From positions 4,402,001 to 4,466,000 of the forward strand of contig NZ_CP117866.1 in assembly GCF_028736035.1 (NCBI RefSeq): a stretch of 64,000 nucleotides of DNA, read 5' to 3'. How positions within the stretch are numbered: position 1 is the first letter of the stretch; every line of letters starts with the position of its first letter. The translations under genes were made by a program, and so were the position numbers. Positions 24,797 to 33,125 of the stretch are shown here, in pieces. Origin of the DNA: Streptomyces sp. T12 (lineage in GTDB: Bacteria > Actinomycetota > Actinomycetes > Streptomycetales > Streptomycetaceae). The notes under the pieces were generated by a model. That model had not been told where the DNA came from. It made no database searches and worked only from the letters and a program-made list of their open reading frames with translations.

Positions 24797-25564
24797 ATGA
24801 ACAGCACCACAGGCCTGTCCGGCAAGTCCGTGATCGTCACCGGCGCCGGTTCGGGCATCGGCCGAGCCGCCGCCCTGCTCTTCGCCGCACAGGGTGCCCG
24901 TGTCGTCCTCGCCGACATCAACGGCGACGGCGCCGGGGAAGCGGCCGACGCCATAGCGACGGCGGGCGGCACCGCGGTGACCGCGGTCGGCGATCTCAGC
25001 GACCAGGAGGTCGTCGACCGTGTCGTCACCACGGCCGTGGACGCCTGCGGCGGTATCGACGTCCTGGTCAACAACGCCGGGATCATGGACCGGATGTCCG
25101 CCGTGGCCGACACCGGCGACGACGAGTGGGAGCGCGTCCTGCGGATCAACCTCACCGCGCCCTTCCTCATGACCCGCGCCGCTCTGCCTCACCTGCTGGC
25201 GGCGGGCGACGGCGCGATCGTGTTCACCGCCTCCGAGGCGTCCCTGCGGGGCAGCGCGGCCGGTGCCGCGTACACCGCCTCCAAACACGGGATCGCCGGC
25301 CTGACCAAGTCCCTCGCGGTGACGTACCGCGACCTGGGCGTCCGGACCAACGCGATCGCGCCCGGCGGCACGAAGACGGGTATCACGGCCGACCTGGACA
25401 TCGAGTCGCTCGGGCCGCGCGTGCTCAGCACGTACAGGGGCAACATCGGACGCGCGGCGACCGCGGACGAACAGGCCGCCGCCATCGTCTTCCTGGCCTC
25501 CGCCGCCGCGAGCAACATCAACGGTGTGATCCTCCCGGTGGACAACGGCTGGTCGGCCGTCTGA
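24797..25564 (+). CDS. Short-chain dehydrogenase/reductase
   Basis: 255 aa classical SDR. The cofactor motif is TGAGSGIG (about 15-22), with an Asp at the end of strand 2 (VLADIN), which favours NAD(H). NNAG, a catalytic Ser within FTASEAS and YTASK complete the active site, with C-terminal DNGW. It is monocistronic, divergent from the MMPL operon, and ends in a shared terminator with the hydrolase gene. The substrate is not predictable. Confidence 0.88.
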   Translation: MNSTTGLSGKSVIVTGAGSGIGRAAALLFAAQGARVVLADINGDGAGEAADAIATAGGTAVTAVGDLSDQEVVDRVVTTAVDACGGIDVLVNNAGIMDRMSAVADTGDDEWERVLRINLTAPFLMTRAALPHLLAAGDGAIVFTASEASLRGSAAGAAYTASKHGIAGLTKSLAVTYRDLGVRTNAIAPGGTKTGITADLDIESLGPRVLSTYRGNIGRAATADEQAAAIVFLASAAASNINGVILPVDNGWSAV

Positions 25565-25605
25565 CGGGGCATCACCGGCTCCTCGCAGCAGCCGGGGTCC
25601 GCCCA

Positions 25606-25671
25606 CGCCCGCCGGGCCCCCCGGCTACGCGCGGCTTAGGAGTCCTGCGCGTAGGGGGCATCCGGCGGGCG
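25606..25671. terminator. Bidirectional terminator, interrupted long stem
   Basis: CGCCCGCCGG (25606-25615) pairs with CCGGCGGGCG (25662-25671), and inside it CTACGCGC (25625-25632) pairs with GCGCGTAG (25647-25654). It lies between convergent genes ending at 25564 and 25688. Confidence 0.75.
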
Positions 25672-25687
25672 GGGCAGGTCCCGACGG

Positions 25688-27226
25688 TCACGACTTTGTC
25701 GGGGCCTTCGACCATTCGTGGGCAGCCCGGTCGAGCAGGGTCTTGCGGTCCCTTTCGAGGAGCAGTCCGCTCCCGATCAGGCTGGTGACCCGGGCGTCGT
25801 AGGCACTGAGGTAGTCGTCGAGCGAACCGTAACGTCGGCGCAGTTCCTCCGCCGTGTAGGGCTGCCAGCCGCCGTAGTTACCGCATACCGCGGTGATGCT
25901 CGCGGTGGAGACCGGTGCCACCGCGGGCGGGATCGGTGAGCCGAGCGGCAGGTCGGCTGCGGGGAAGCGCACTCCGCCGATCGGGAAACCGTCGGCGTTC
26001 GTCTGAGGCACCGTCACCTCCCGGCCGGGCAGGCCGTTGAGGAGCGCCGGATCGGCGGGACGTGCGCCGGCCGTGACCAGCTGCTCGGGCGGCATCGTCC
26101 CGCGCGGGCCGCCGATGCCGAGGCGGCGCTCCAACGCCACGAGCAGGGCCCGACCGTACGGTTGGCTGTGCAGGGGATTGAGCGGGATGGGGTTGCCGTT
26201 GTTGCAGCCGAACTGCTGGAACGCGATGTCCGCCGAGGCGGCGCTGAGCACCGGGTTGTGGGCGGCCGGCCAGTCGTACCGGTAGTAGTTGTGGACCGGG
26301 TCGGCCTGCCGGGAAATGCCGGCCCGGAGCCGGTAGTAGTCCGTGTAGGCCGCCACGTCTACGAAGACGGGGTCCGTCGCCGGCCGACGCAGCACCTGTT
26401 CAGGGGTGAGCGGCACACCGTCCGGCCTCACATACGGCACCTGGGGCTCGCCGTCCGCCGCTGCGACGCCGTTGATCGCGAGCTGGTTGCCGGCGCCGTC
26501 CTGGGCGTAGGCGCCCTGGAAGACGCGTCCGCCGGCGTCGTTGAAGCCCTCGGCAACGAAGCTGGTGACGAACCAGCTGGCCTGGCTCAGCCCCACGAGC
26601 AACCGGTGCTCGTACGCACCGAGCGGCGAGTCGGCACCGTCGAGCCATCCGGTGCGCAGCAGTCGCCCGAAGTCACGGACGATGACCTGGCCGACGCCCT
26701 GGGCCGATTCCGGCACTCCCGGTGAGATGCCGGTCTGCCACTGCACCCGGGCGTAGGAGCGACCTTCGTCGAACAGGAAGCCGTCGCCCATGCCCGGCGA
26801 GTACGAAACGTCCTGCGGGGCTCCTGTGGGCGGAGCGTCCTGCATCGAGTTGTAGCCGTGGAGCAGCAGGGGCATTCCCCGGTTCTCCGCCTCCACCACG
26901 ACCTCGCTGCGGTCGTCCTGCCCGACCGGGCGGATCAGCTCGAAGCCCGAGGTGTAGGTGTGGTCCCCGTCGGTCCCGGCGACGGAGTCGAGCCCCGCCA
27001 CGTGTTCCTTCCCCGACACGAGCCCGGAGACGGTGCCGGCCAGCCGCTCGTAGGGCCGGCCGCCGAAGGTGCCCAGCGACTCCTTGCGTGTCACCTGGAC
27101 GTCGGTGATGCGCGAGGAGCGTTCCTCGCCCGCTGGGGCGGGCGTCGTCCCCGTCGCCATCGCCGCCGCAGCCGGGACGGCCAGGCAGGTGCCGAGGACG
27201 AGGGCCAGTAGTCGGCGTCGTTTCAT
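25688..27226 (-). CDS. Exported alpha/beta-hydrolase-domain protein
   Basis: 512 aa from ATG 27226, preceded by AAGGAGA. A Sec signal peptide (MKRRRLLALVLGTCLAVPAA, with cleavage after the following AAAMA region) is followed by a large domain resembling the uncharacterised actinobacterial alpha/beta-hydrolase-like family: QTGISPGVPESAQGVGQVIVRD, LLVGLSQASWFVTSFVAEGF with a GLSQAS elbow, and RYDWPAAHN. The elbow has the G-x-S-x-(A/G) shape, so an extracellular esterase or lipase-like activity is plausible. The start lies just beyond a G-rich tract (C-rich in the mRNA). Confidence 0.8.
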   Translation of the reverse strand: MKRRRLLALVLGTCLAVPAAAAMATGTTPAPAGEERSSRITDVQVTRKESLGTFGGRPYERLAGTVSGLVSGKEHVAGLDSVAGTDGDHTYTSGFELIRPVGQDDRSEVVVEAENRGMPLLLHGYNSMQDAPPTGAPQDVSYSPGMGDGFLFDEGRSYARVQWQTGISPGVPESAQGVGQVIVRDFGRLLRTGWLDGADSPLGAYEHRLLVGLSQASWFVTSFVAEGFNDAGGRVFQGAYAQDGAGNQLAINGVAAADGEPQVPYVRPDGVPLTPEQVLRRPATDPVFVDVAAYTDYYRLRAGISRQADPVHNYYRYDWPAAHNPVLSAASADIAFQQFGCNNGNPIPLNPLHSQPYGRALLVALERRLGIGGPRGTMPPEQLVTAGARPADPALLNGLPGREVTVPQTNADGFPIGGVRFPAADLPLGSPIPPAVAPVSTASITAVCGNYGGWQPYTAEELRRRYGSLDDYLSAYDARVTSLIGSGLLLERDRKTLLDRAAHEWSKAPTKS

Positions 27227-27243
27227 GGGATCTCCTTGAGTGT

Positions 27244-27274
27244 GGGGGGGGGCAGTGGGGGGGCAGTGGGGGGG
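27244..27274. repeat. Tandem G tracts G9-CAGT-G7-CAGT-G7
   Basis: Three G runs of 9, 7 and 7 separated by CAGT lie 18-48 bases upstream of the hydrolase start, in its 5' leader region. The plus strand could form a G-quadruplex, and homopolymer slippage could vary spacing of the ribosome binding region or promoter. Confidence 0.7.
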
Positions 27275-27459
27275 TTCGGCAGTGAGCCGCGCGGGCGGCC
27301 CAGGCATGTGCCGGTGGCGGCACGGAGGTGCGCGGTTCGGTGCGAGGGTCTGCGTGAGGGTCCGCGTGAGGGGGCAGAAGCGCGCGGAACGTAGCGGCCT
27401 GGCCCGCTGCCGACCGCACGGCTCAGCGGTTCCCGCACGGCCGGGGCGGGGAAGGTCGG

Positions 27460-27651
27460 TCAGCGGTCGCCAAGTGAGGTCTCCAGGGGGCGCGGTGCCG
27501 TACGGAATCGGTGTGTCTTCCCGCCGTCAAGGCCGTGCAGCAGACTGCCGACGAAGCCGGCCGCTGTTCCGGCTGGCAGCCCCAGCAGTGCGGCCAGCGG
27601 CACGCTGCCACTGAGTTCCGCCTGGGTGCCGCCCATGTCGCTGCCGAACAT
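27460..27651 (-). CDS. Doubtful 63-aa protein with hydrophobic core
   Basis: A short frame beginning MFGSDMGGTQAELSGS, with a hydrophobic Gly/Ala/Leu stretch (PLAALLGLPAGTAAGFVGSL) that could be one membrane segment. AGAGGAG lies about 10 bases upstream of the ATG at 27651. No family is recognised. The codon bias is acceptable but the length makes chance likely. Confidence 0.25.
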   Translation of the reverse strand: MFGSDMGGTQAELSGSVPLAALLGLPAGTAAGFVGSLLHGLDGGKTHRFRTAPRPLETSLGDR

Positions 27652-27683
27652 CTCAGAGGTACTCCTCTGCGTTTCGGAGAGGT

Positions 27684-27740
27684 CCGGGGAGTTCTCCGGG
27701 AGCCCGCGGCGCAGGCCACGGGGCCCGGAGAACTCCCCGG
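27684..27740 (-). terminator. Terminator, 17-bp perfect stem
   Basis: CCGGGGAGTTCTCCGGG (27684-27700) pairs perfectly with CCCGGAGAACTCCCCGG (27724-27740); the stem can extend after a one-base bulge. It starts 18 bases beyond the stop of the SDR at 27758. Confidence 0.75.
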
Positions 27741-27757
27741 GAGCATGTGGTGTGCGG

Positions 27758-28498
27758 TCAGCGGAGCAGCGCGCCCCAGCCGCCGTCGATCGGAATGGCG
27801 AGCCCCGTGAGGTACGAGGAGCGTTCCGAGGCGAGGAAGAGAGCCAGTTCGGCGACCTCCTGCGGGGTGCCGCCGCGTTGCATCGCCGGCTTCTGGAGCT
27901 TCTCCGGTGCCGCCTGGACCGCGTTCTGGCCCATGTCGGTGAGGATGATGCCGGGGCAGAGCGAGTTGGCCCGGATGCCGTCGGTGGCGTACTCGGTCGC
28001 CGCTGACCGGGTCAGTGCGATGACGCCGGCCTTGGCGGCCGAGTAGACGCCGGCATAGGCGCCGGAGGTGGCCAGGGCGGCCAGCGAGGCCCAGTTGACT
28101 ATCGAGCCGCCGCCGGTGGCGCGCATCGTACGGATTCCGTGCTTGGTGCCCAGGAACACGCCCTTGAGGTCCACGGCCATGATCCGGTCGTACATCTCCA
28201 GGCTGGAGTCCGCGAGCGGTGCTCCGTCGGCGATGCCCGCCACGTTCAGTACGGCGTCCACGCGGCCGAACTCGCGTACCGCCGTCTCGAACATCGCGAC
28301 GACCTGGTCCTCCTGCGAGACGTCGCAGTGGACGGGTACGACCGCCTCGCCGAGCTCCGCCGCGGTGTCCTTCTCCTTTCCGCTGATGTCGGCGGCGACG
28401 ACCTTGGCTCCGTGCTGGACGAACAGCTCCGCGCAGGCTTTGGCCATGCCGGCGCCGGCTCCGGTGATCACTGCGACCTTGCCGTCCATGTCACCCAT
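27758..28498 (-). CDS. Short-chain dehydrogenase/reductase with atypical motifs
   Basis: 246 aa SDR. The cofactor loop reads TGAGAGMAKA: the final Gly of TGxxxGxG is Ala. The NNAG motif reads NVAG. The catalytic Ser is within NWASLAALA, the YxxxK is YSAAK, and the end reads IDGGW. Strand 2 ends in VVAADIS, suggesting NAD(H). It is 83 bases downstream of the aldehyde dehydrogenase and likely co-transcribed, so it may oxidise an alcohol to the aldehyde used by that enzyme. Confidence 0.88.
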   Translation of the reverse strand: MGDMDGKVAVITGAGAGMAKACAELFVQHGAKVVAADISGKEKDTAAELGEAVVPVHCDVSQEDQVVAMFETAVREFGRVDAVLNVAGIADGAPLADSSLEMYDRIMAVDLKGVFLGTKHGIRTMRATGGGSIVNWASLAALATSGAYAGVYSAAKAGVIALTRSAATEYATDGIRANSLCPGIILTDMGQNAVQAAPEKLQKPAMQRGGTPQEVAELALFLASERSSYLTGLAIPIDGGWGALLR

Positions 28499-28581
28499 GT
28501 GACTTCTCCTTCATGGTGGTGGTTGGGGCGGACCTGCCGACGGGCTGGTCGGCAGGTGTGGTACGGATGCGTGCCGGAGTG

Positions 28582-30021
28582 TCAGGCCTTGATGACGGCG
28601 GCCTTCTCCCGGGTGAACTCCAGGACGGCGTCGTGGCCGTAGCCGCTGTCCTTCACGCCGCTGAACGGCAGCTCGTACCGCGTCTGGCGGTAGGCGTTGA
28701 CCCACACGTTGCCCGCGTCGAGGTCGCGGACGAAGCGGTGGGCGCGGGCCAGGTCACGGGTCCACACCCCGGAAGCCAGGCCGTAACGGCTGTCGTTGGC
28801 GAGGGCGACGGCCTCGTCGTCGGTGTCGAAGGGGAGGACCACGGCGACGGGGCCGAAGATCTCCTCCTGGCAGATGCGCAGCGAGTTGTCGGTAGTGGTG
28901 AAGAGGGTGGGTTCGACCCAGTGGCCGCCGGGCAGTTCGGGGACCAGGTCCGGGCCGTGCCGGCCGCCGAAGACCAACTCCGCTTCCTCCGCACCGGACT
29001 TGAGGTAACCGACGACGCGGTCGTACTGCTCCCGGGAGATGAGGGGGCCCATGGTGGTGGTGTCGTCGGCCGGGTCGCCGAGGACGATTCCCTCGGCGAC
29101 CGCGCGGATGCGCTTCAGCATCTCGTCGAGGACCGGCCGCTGGACGAGGATCCGGGAGCCGGCCACACACACCTGTCCCGCGTTGCCGGTGAAGACGGAC
29201 TCGACCGTCACGCCCTGCGCGGCGGCGTCGAGGTCGGCGTCGGCGAAGACGATGTTGGGGGATTTCCCGCCGAGTTCGAAGATGCTCGGGGTGAGGGTGT
29301 CGGCCGCCGCCCGCTGGATGGCCCGGCCGGTCTCCGTCGACCCGGTCATGGTGATCTTCCGGACGTCCCGGTGCCGGACGAGGGGGTCGCCGGTCTCCTC
29401 GCCGGTGCCGGAGACGATGTTCAGGACCCCGGGCGGCAGCGCTTCGGCGACGAGTTCGGCGAAGCGCAGTGATGACACGCTCGCCTGCTCCGGGGGTTTG
29501 ACGACCACGGTGTTGCCGGCCGCGAGCGCCATGGCCGCCTTGTTGGACAGCATCGCCAGCGGAGCGTTCCAGGGGACGATGGCGGCGACGACGCCGTAGG
29601 GCTCACGCCGGGTGAAGCCGAGGCTGGTCGGGTCCAGTACGACGCTGTCGCCGGTGACCCCCTCCAGCGTCCGGCCCGCGGCCTGGTTCCATACGAACGC
29701 CATGCCGATTCCGGCGCGTTGGATGTTCTCGCCGAGGAGACGGCCGTTGTCGCGGGTTTCCAGCCGGGCCAGTTCCTCACCGTTTTCGATGAAGACCTTT
29801 GCCACCTGCTGCAGATAGAAGTTGCGGACCACCGCCGACAACGCCGACCAGCCGGGGTAGGCCTCCTTCGCGGCCGTGACCGCGGCGTCCACGTCCGCCT
29901 GGCCGCTCGCGGGGATCCGCGCCCAGACCTCGCCGGTCGCCGGGTTCTCCACGTCGAGCCATCGCCCCGATGCGGGTGGACGCAGGGTTCCGCCGATCAG
30001 GTTCCGATACGCCTCAGTCAT
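28582..30021 (-). CDS. Aldehyde dehydrogenase (NAD(P)+)
   Basis: 479 aa from ATG 30021 (MTEAYRNLIGG). Canonical ALDH landmarks: VVAAIVPWNAPLAML, VVKPPEQ, FTMTGSTETG-type cofactor loop (ITMTGSTETGRAI), general base in FELGGKSP, catalytic Cys in GNAGQVCVAGSR, and EEIFGPV near the end. Cytoplasmic tetramer in this family. It probably oxidises an aldehyde made by the SDR and P450 enzymes nearby, in a shared but unidentified catabolic route. Confidence 0.92.
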   Translation of the reverse strand: MTEAYRNLIGGTLRPPASGRWLDVENPATGEVWARIPASGQADVDAAVTAAKEAYPGWSALSAVVRNFYLQQVAKVFIENGEELARLETRDNGRLLGENIQRAGIGMAFVWNQAAGRTLEGVTGDSVVLDPTSLGFTRREPYGVVAAIVPWNAPLAMLSNKAAMALAAGNTVVVKPPEQASVSSLRFAELVAEALPPGVLNIVSGTGEETGDPLVRHRDVRKITMTGSTETGRAIQRAAADTLTPSIFELGGKSPNIVFADADLDAAAQGVTVESVFTGNAGQVCVAGSRILVQRPVLDEMLKRIRAVAEGIVLGDPADDTTTMGPLISREQYDRVVGYLKSGAEEAELVFGGRHGPDLVPELPGGHWVEPTLFTTTDNSLRICQEEIFGPVAVVLPFDTDDEAVALANDSRYGLASGVWTRDLARAHRFVRDLDAGNVWVNAYRQTRYELPFSGVKDSGYGHDAVLEFTREKAAVIKA

Positions 30022-30353
30022 GCTTCGCCTCTTTCCGGGAGTGAACTGGCCTCCGCCCACGAGAGGGGCGGGGCGGAACGCCATGGGGCGCAGGGGCGCA
30101 CGTCATGACGTCGAGAGCGTGAAACGACTCAAGCGATTGGAAGCTATCGCTTGGTGGAAGCGGGCGTCAACGAGCAAAAACCGCACTTCACGTGGCTATT
30201 TTCGGTTCGTTCTCCCGGATGCGACCTAGGGATGACGAATCCAATGGCACTTACTTCTCAAGTATGTTGTCCCGTGACCCGCACTAGGTGAGAGTGGCTA
30301 TCAGTTCGAGGAGTCGAGCGGGCATCGCAACGGCTCAGCAAAGGAGACATCTG
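30022..30353. other. Divergent promoter region
   Basis: 332 bases between the aldehyde dehydrogenase and the leader peptide/ferredoxin reductase genes. It contains an 8-8-8 inverted repeat (30130-30153) and an AT-richer stretch near 30240-30290, as expected for two diverging promoters. Confidence 0.45.
30130..30153. promoter_or_regulatory. Inverted repeat operator candidate
   Basis: CAAGCGAT (30130-30137) and ATCGCTTG (30146-30153) are perfect inverted arms around an 8-base spacer, a form common for TetR-family operators. It lies in the divergent promoter; the nearest TetR gene is at 33905-34534. Confidence 0.45.
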
Positions 30354-30404
30354 ATGCAACTGACAGCCGGCATCGGCGCACCCGGCCGCGGGGCCGCCTC
30401 GTGA
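30354..30404 (+). CDS. 16-aa leader peptide coupled to ferredoxin reductase
   Basis: ATG 30354 has a strong AAGGAGA at 30341-30347. The frame MQLTAGIGAPGRGAAS ends with a TGA at 30402-30404 that overlaps the GTG start (30401) of the ferredoxin reductase gene. The reductase has no ribosome binding site of its own at normal distance, so this minimal frame may exist to deliver ribosomes by termination-reinitiation. It has no recognised function as a peptide. Confidence 0.5.
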   Translation: MQLTAGIGAPGRGAAS

Positions 30405-31600
30405 ACCGGATCGTGGTCGTCGGCGCGTCGGCGGGCGGACTGGCCACGGCGGAGGCACTGCGCCGGGGGCGCTACGAGGGTGCGATCACGCTCGTGGGCG
30501 ACGAGCCCTACGCCCCCTACGACCGTCCGCCCCTGTCGAAGCAACTCCTCAAGGGCGACTGGCAGCCCGACCGTCTGACGCTGCGTCCCGCGGCGGACAT
30601 CGACGCCCTCGGCCTGGACCTGCGCCTGGGCGCGACCGCCGTCGGGCTGGACCGGAACTCCCGCCAGGTGCGGCTGGCCGACGGCGGCCTGGTGCCGTAC
30701 GACGCGCTGGTCGTCGCCACCGGTGTCCGTCCCCGCCGCCTGCCGGGCTGTGACGGCGTGTCCGGTGTGCACGTGCTGCGCACCGTCGAGGACGCGCTGG
30801 CACTGAAGGAACGGCTGCGCCCGGACCGGCGCCTGGTGATCGTCGGAGGCGGGTTCATCGGGGCGGAAGTGGCCGCCACGGCCCGCGCGCTGGGCATCGC
30901 GGTGACGCTCCTGGAGGCGGGCACGGTCCCCATGGGCCAGGCCGTCGGCGACGAGACCGGACGGTTCCTGACCCGGATACACCAGGCCCACGGCGTGGAC
31001 GTGCGCACCGGTACCTCGGTCCACGAGATCCAGAGCGCCGCCGGCCGGGTCACCGGTGTCCTGCTGTCCGACGGCAGCGTCCTGCCCGCCGACGACGTCC
31101 TCGTGTCCATCGGCTCCCTGCCCAACACCGAGTGGCTGGACGGCAGCGGACTGGCCCTCCAGGACGGGCTGCTGTGCGACGAGTACTGCGCCGCCGCGCC
31201 CGACGTCCACGGAGTCGGCGACGTGGCCCGCTGGCACAACCCGTTCTTCGGCACGTCGATGCGCATCGAACACCGCACGAACGCCGCCGAGCAGGCCATG
31301 GCCGTCGCCCGCAACATCCTCACCCCCGACCAGCGGCGGCCGTTCGCGCCGGTGCCGTACTTCTGGTCCGACCAGTACGACGTCAAGATCCACGCGTACG
31401 GCCACCTGCGCGGCCACGACGAGGCGCTCGTCCTGCAGGCCGATGACGCACGGCGTCTCCTCGTCGCCTACCGCCGGGGCGAGCTGCTGACCGGCGTGCT
31501 CGCCGCGGGGCTGCCGCCCAAGGACGTACGCGCCTGGCGCTCGCTCGTCGCGGCCGGTACCGCCTGGACGGAAGCCGTCATCGGCGCCCCCGCGGCATGA
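30401..31600 (+). CDS. FAD-dependent ferredoxin reductase
   Basis: 399 aa from GTG 30401. FAD-binding VVVGASAGGLATAEALRRG at the N-terminus, YDRPPLSKQLL typical of rubredoxin/putidaredoxin reductases, a second Rossmann VIVGGGFIGAEVAATARALG for NAD(P)H, and the FAD-contacting APDVHGVGDVA. The C-terminal domain (FWSDQYDVKIHAYG) is the reductase dimer/ferredoxin-docking type. It would pass electrons from NAD(P)H through the ferredoxin at 35886 to the P450s at 31657 and 34656. Confidence 0.92.
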   Translation: MNRIVVVGASAGGLATAEALRRGRYEGAITLVGDEPYAPYDRPPLSKQLLKGDWQPDRLTLRPAADIDALGLDLRLGATAVGLDRNSRQVRLADGGLVPYDALVVATGVRPRRLPGCDGVSGVHVLRTVEDALALKERLRPDRRLVIVGGGFIGAEVAATARALGIAVTLLEAGTVPMGQAVGDETGRFLTRIHQAHGVDVRTGTSVHEIQSAAGRVTGVLLSDGSVLPADDVLVSIGSLPNTEWLDGSGLALQDGLLCDEYCAAAPDVHGVGDVARWHNPFFGTSMRIEHRTNAAEQAMAVARNILTPDQRRPFAPVPYFWSDQYDVKIHAYGHLRGHDEALVLQADDARRLLVAYRRGELLTGVLAAGLPPKDVRAWRSLVAAGTAWTEAVIGAPAA

Positions 31601-31656
31601 CGCCACGTCCGCGAACGCCCTGTACCCACACCCCCCACACCCCCACTGGAGGACCC

Positions 31657-32877
31657 ATGAGCACAGCCACCGATCCGACCGGCAACCGCGATCTGCCGGC
31701 CTACCCCGCCGCACGTTCCGCGCGCTGTCCGCTCGATCTGCCGTCCGAGTACGAGCAGTGGCGCCTGGGCGACGGGCTGCAGAAGGTCCGGCTGTGGAAC
31801 GGCGAGACCGCCTGGGTGGTCACCCGCCACGAGGACGTCAAGTTCGTCCTGTCCGACCAGCGGATCAGCGCCGACACCGTCCGCTACCCCCGGATGCACC
31901 CGGGCGCGGACCAGATGCAGGTGCCCGCGTTCCCACGCATGGACGACCCCGAGCACGCCCGGATCCGCCTCATGATGACCAAGGACTTCACGGTCAAGCG
32001 CGTGGAGGCGATGCGCCCCCAGGTACGGGCGATGGTCGACCGATTCATCGACGAGATGACCGCCAAGGGCGACTCGGCCGACCTCGTCTCGGCCTTCGCG
32101 CTTCCGATGCCGTCCCTGGTCATCTCCCTGCTGCTCGGGGTGCCCTACGAGGACCACGAGTTCTTCCAGAAGCACAGCATCACGATCAACCAGCCGGACG
32201 TCACACCGGAGGAGAAGAGCCAGGCGAGTGCCGCGCTGTTCGGATTCCTGATGGAGCTCGTGCAGCGCAAGCAGCGCGAGCCCGGCGACGACCTGATCAG
32301 CCGGCTGATCGCCGAGCGCGTCGAGACGGGGGAGCTCAAGCCGGAGGACGTGGCCATGAACGGCCTCGTCCTGCTCATCGCAGGCCACGAGACCACCGCC
32401 AACATGATCGGCCTGGGCACGCTGACCCTGCTGGAGCATCCGGAACAGGCGGCCCTGGTCCGGGACAGCGACGACCCCAAGGTGGTCGCGAACGCCATCG
32501 AGGAACTGCTGCGTTACCTCTCGATCGCCCAGGACATGATCTGGCGCGCCGCCCACGAGGACCTCGTCATCGGCGGCCAGGAGGTCAAGGCGGGGGACAT
32601 CATCGCCGTCAACCTGCCCGCCGCCAACCACGACCCGTCGTTCATGGACAACGCCGGGACCCTCGACATCACCCGCAGCACCCGCGGCCACATCGCCTTC
32701 GGCTACGGCATCCACCAGTGCCTCGGCCAGAACCTGGCCCGTGTGGAACTGACGGAGGCGCTGCCCCGGCTGCTGCGCAGGCTGCCCGGCCTCCGCCTGG
32801 CCGTGCCCCTGGAGGAGGTCCCGTTCCGGGGCACCATGGCCGCCTTCGGCGTCCACGAACTGCCGGTCACCTGGTAG
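31657..32877 (+). CDS. Cytochrome P450 (first)
   Basis: 406 aa from ATG 31657, with GGAGGA upstream. I-helix LLIAGHETTANM with the acid-alcohol pair, ExxR in EELLRYL, and heme loop FGYGIHQCLGQNLARVEL with the Cys ligand. Soluble bacterial class I P450. It lies 56 bases after the ferredoxin reductase. The substrate is not predictable from sequence; adjoining aldehyde dehydrogenase and SDRs suggest hydroxylation of a carbon source at an early step. Confidence 0.93.
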   Translation: MSTATDPTGNRDLPAYPAARSARCPLDLPSEYEQWRLGDGLQKVRLWNGETAWVVTRHEDVKFVLSDQRISADTVRYPRMHPGADQMQVPAFPRMDDPEHARIRLMMTKDFTVKRVEAMRPQVRAMVDRFIDEMTAKGDSADLVSAFALPMPSLVISLLLGVPYEDHEFFQKHSITINQPDVTPEEKSQASAALFGFLMELVQRKQREPGDDLISRLIAERVETGELKPEDVAMNGLVLLIAGHETTANMIGLGTLTLLEHPEQAALVRDSDDPKVVANAIEELLRYLSIAQDMIWRAAHEDLVIGGQEVKAGDIIAVNLPAANHDPSFMDNAGTLDITRSTRGHIAFGYGIHQCLGQNLARVELTEALPRLLRRLPGLRLAVPLEEVPFRGTMAAFGVHELPVTW

Positions 32878-32894
32878 GCGAGGGACCTACATAC

Positions 32895-32920
32895 GGGCGC
32901 CCTCCACAGCGGAGGCGCCC
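32895..32920 (+). terminator. Terminator after the first P450
   Basis: GGGCGCC (32895-32901) pairs with GGCGCCC (32914-32920), with TCC/GGA extending inward after a single bulged C and a 5-base loop. It begins 18 bases after the stop. Confidence 0.65.
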
Positions 32921-33125
32921 CCAGCGCCGCCACCTTGGGAGGTCTGGCGGCGCACCGCGGGGCCGGCGGTCGCCGCCACCCCCGACAGCCGGCCCCGCGG
33001 AACCGCATGCGCTGCCGCCCCGCTCCCCTTCGGGCGCGGCCCGATGCGCGGTGGACTTCGCCCGCCCTGCTCACAGGGCCGATCAGACGACGGCTCGTCG
33101 CTCACCACACATCAAGGAGACGGAC

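Larger units (their letters stand above)
27227..27757. other. Intergenic region with G tracts, a doubtful small frame and a terminator
   Basis: 531 bases between two minus-strand genes. Visible contents are the G9/G7/G7 repeat next to the hydrolase start, a possible 63-aa minus-strand frame (27460-27651), and the terminator hairpin of the downstream SDR (27684-27740). Confidence 0.4.

Noticed and set aside
24745..25788. Overlapping alternative frame on the SDR at 24797
   Set aside because: Arg/Gly/Pro-rich composition typical of a shifted frame; the SDR frame has all catalytic motifs.
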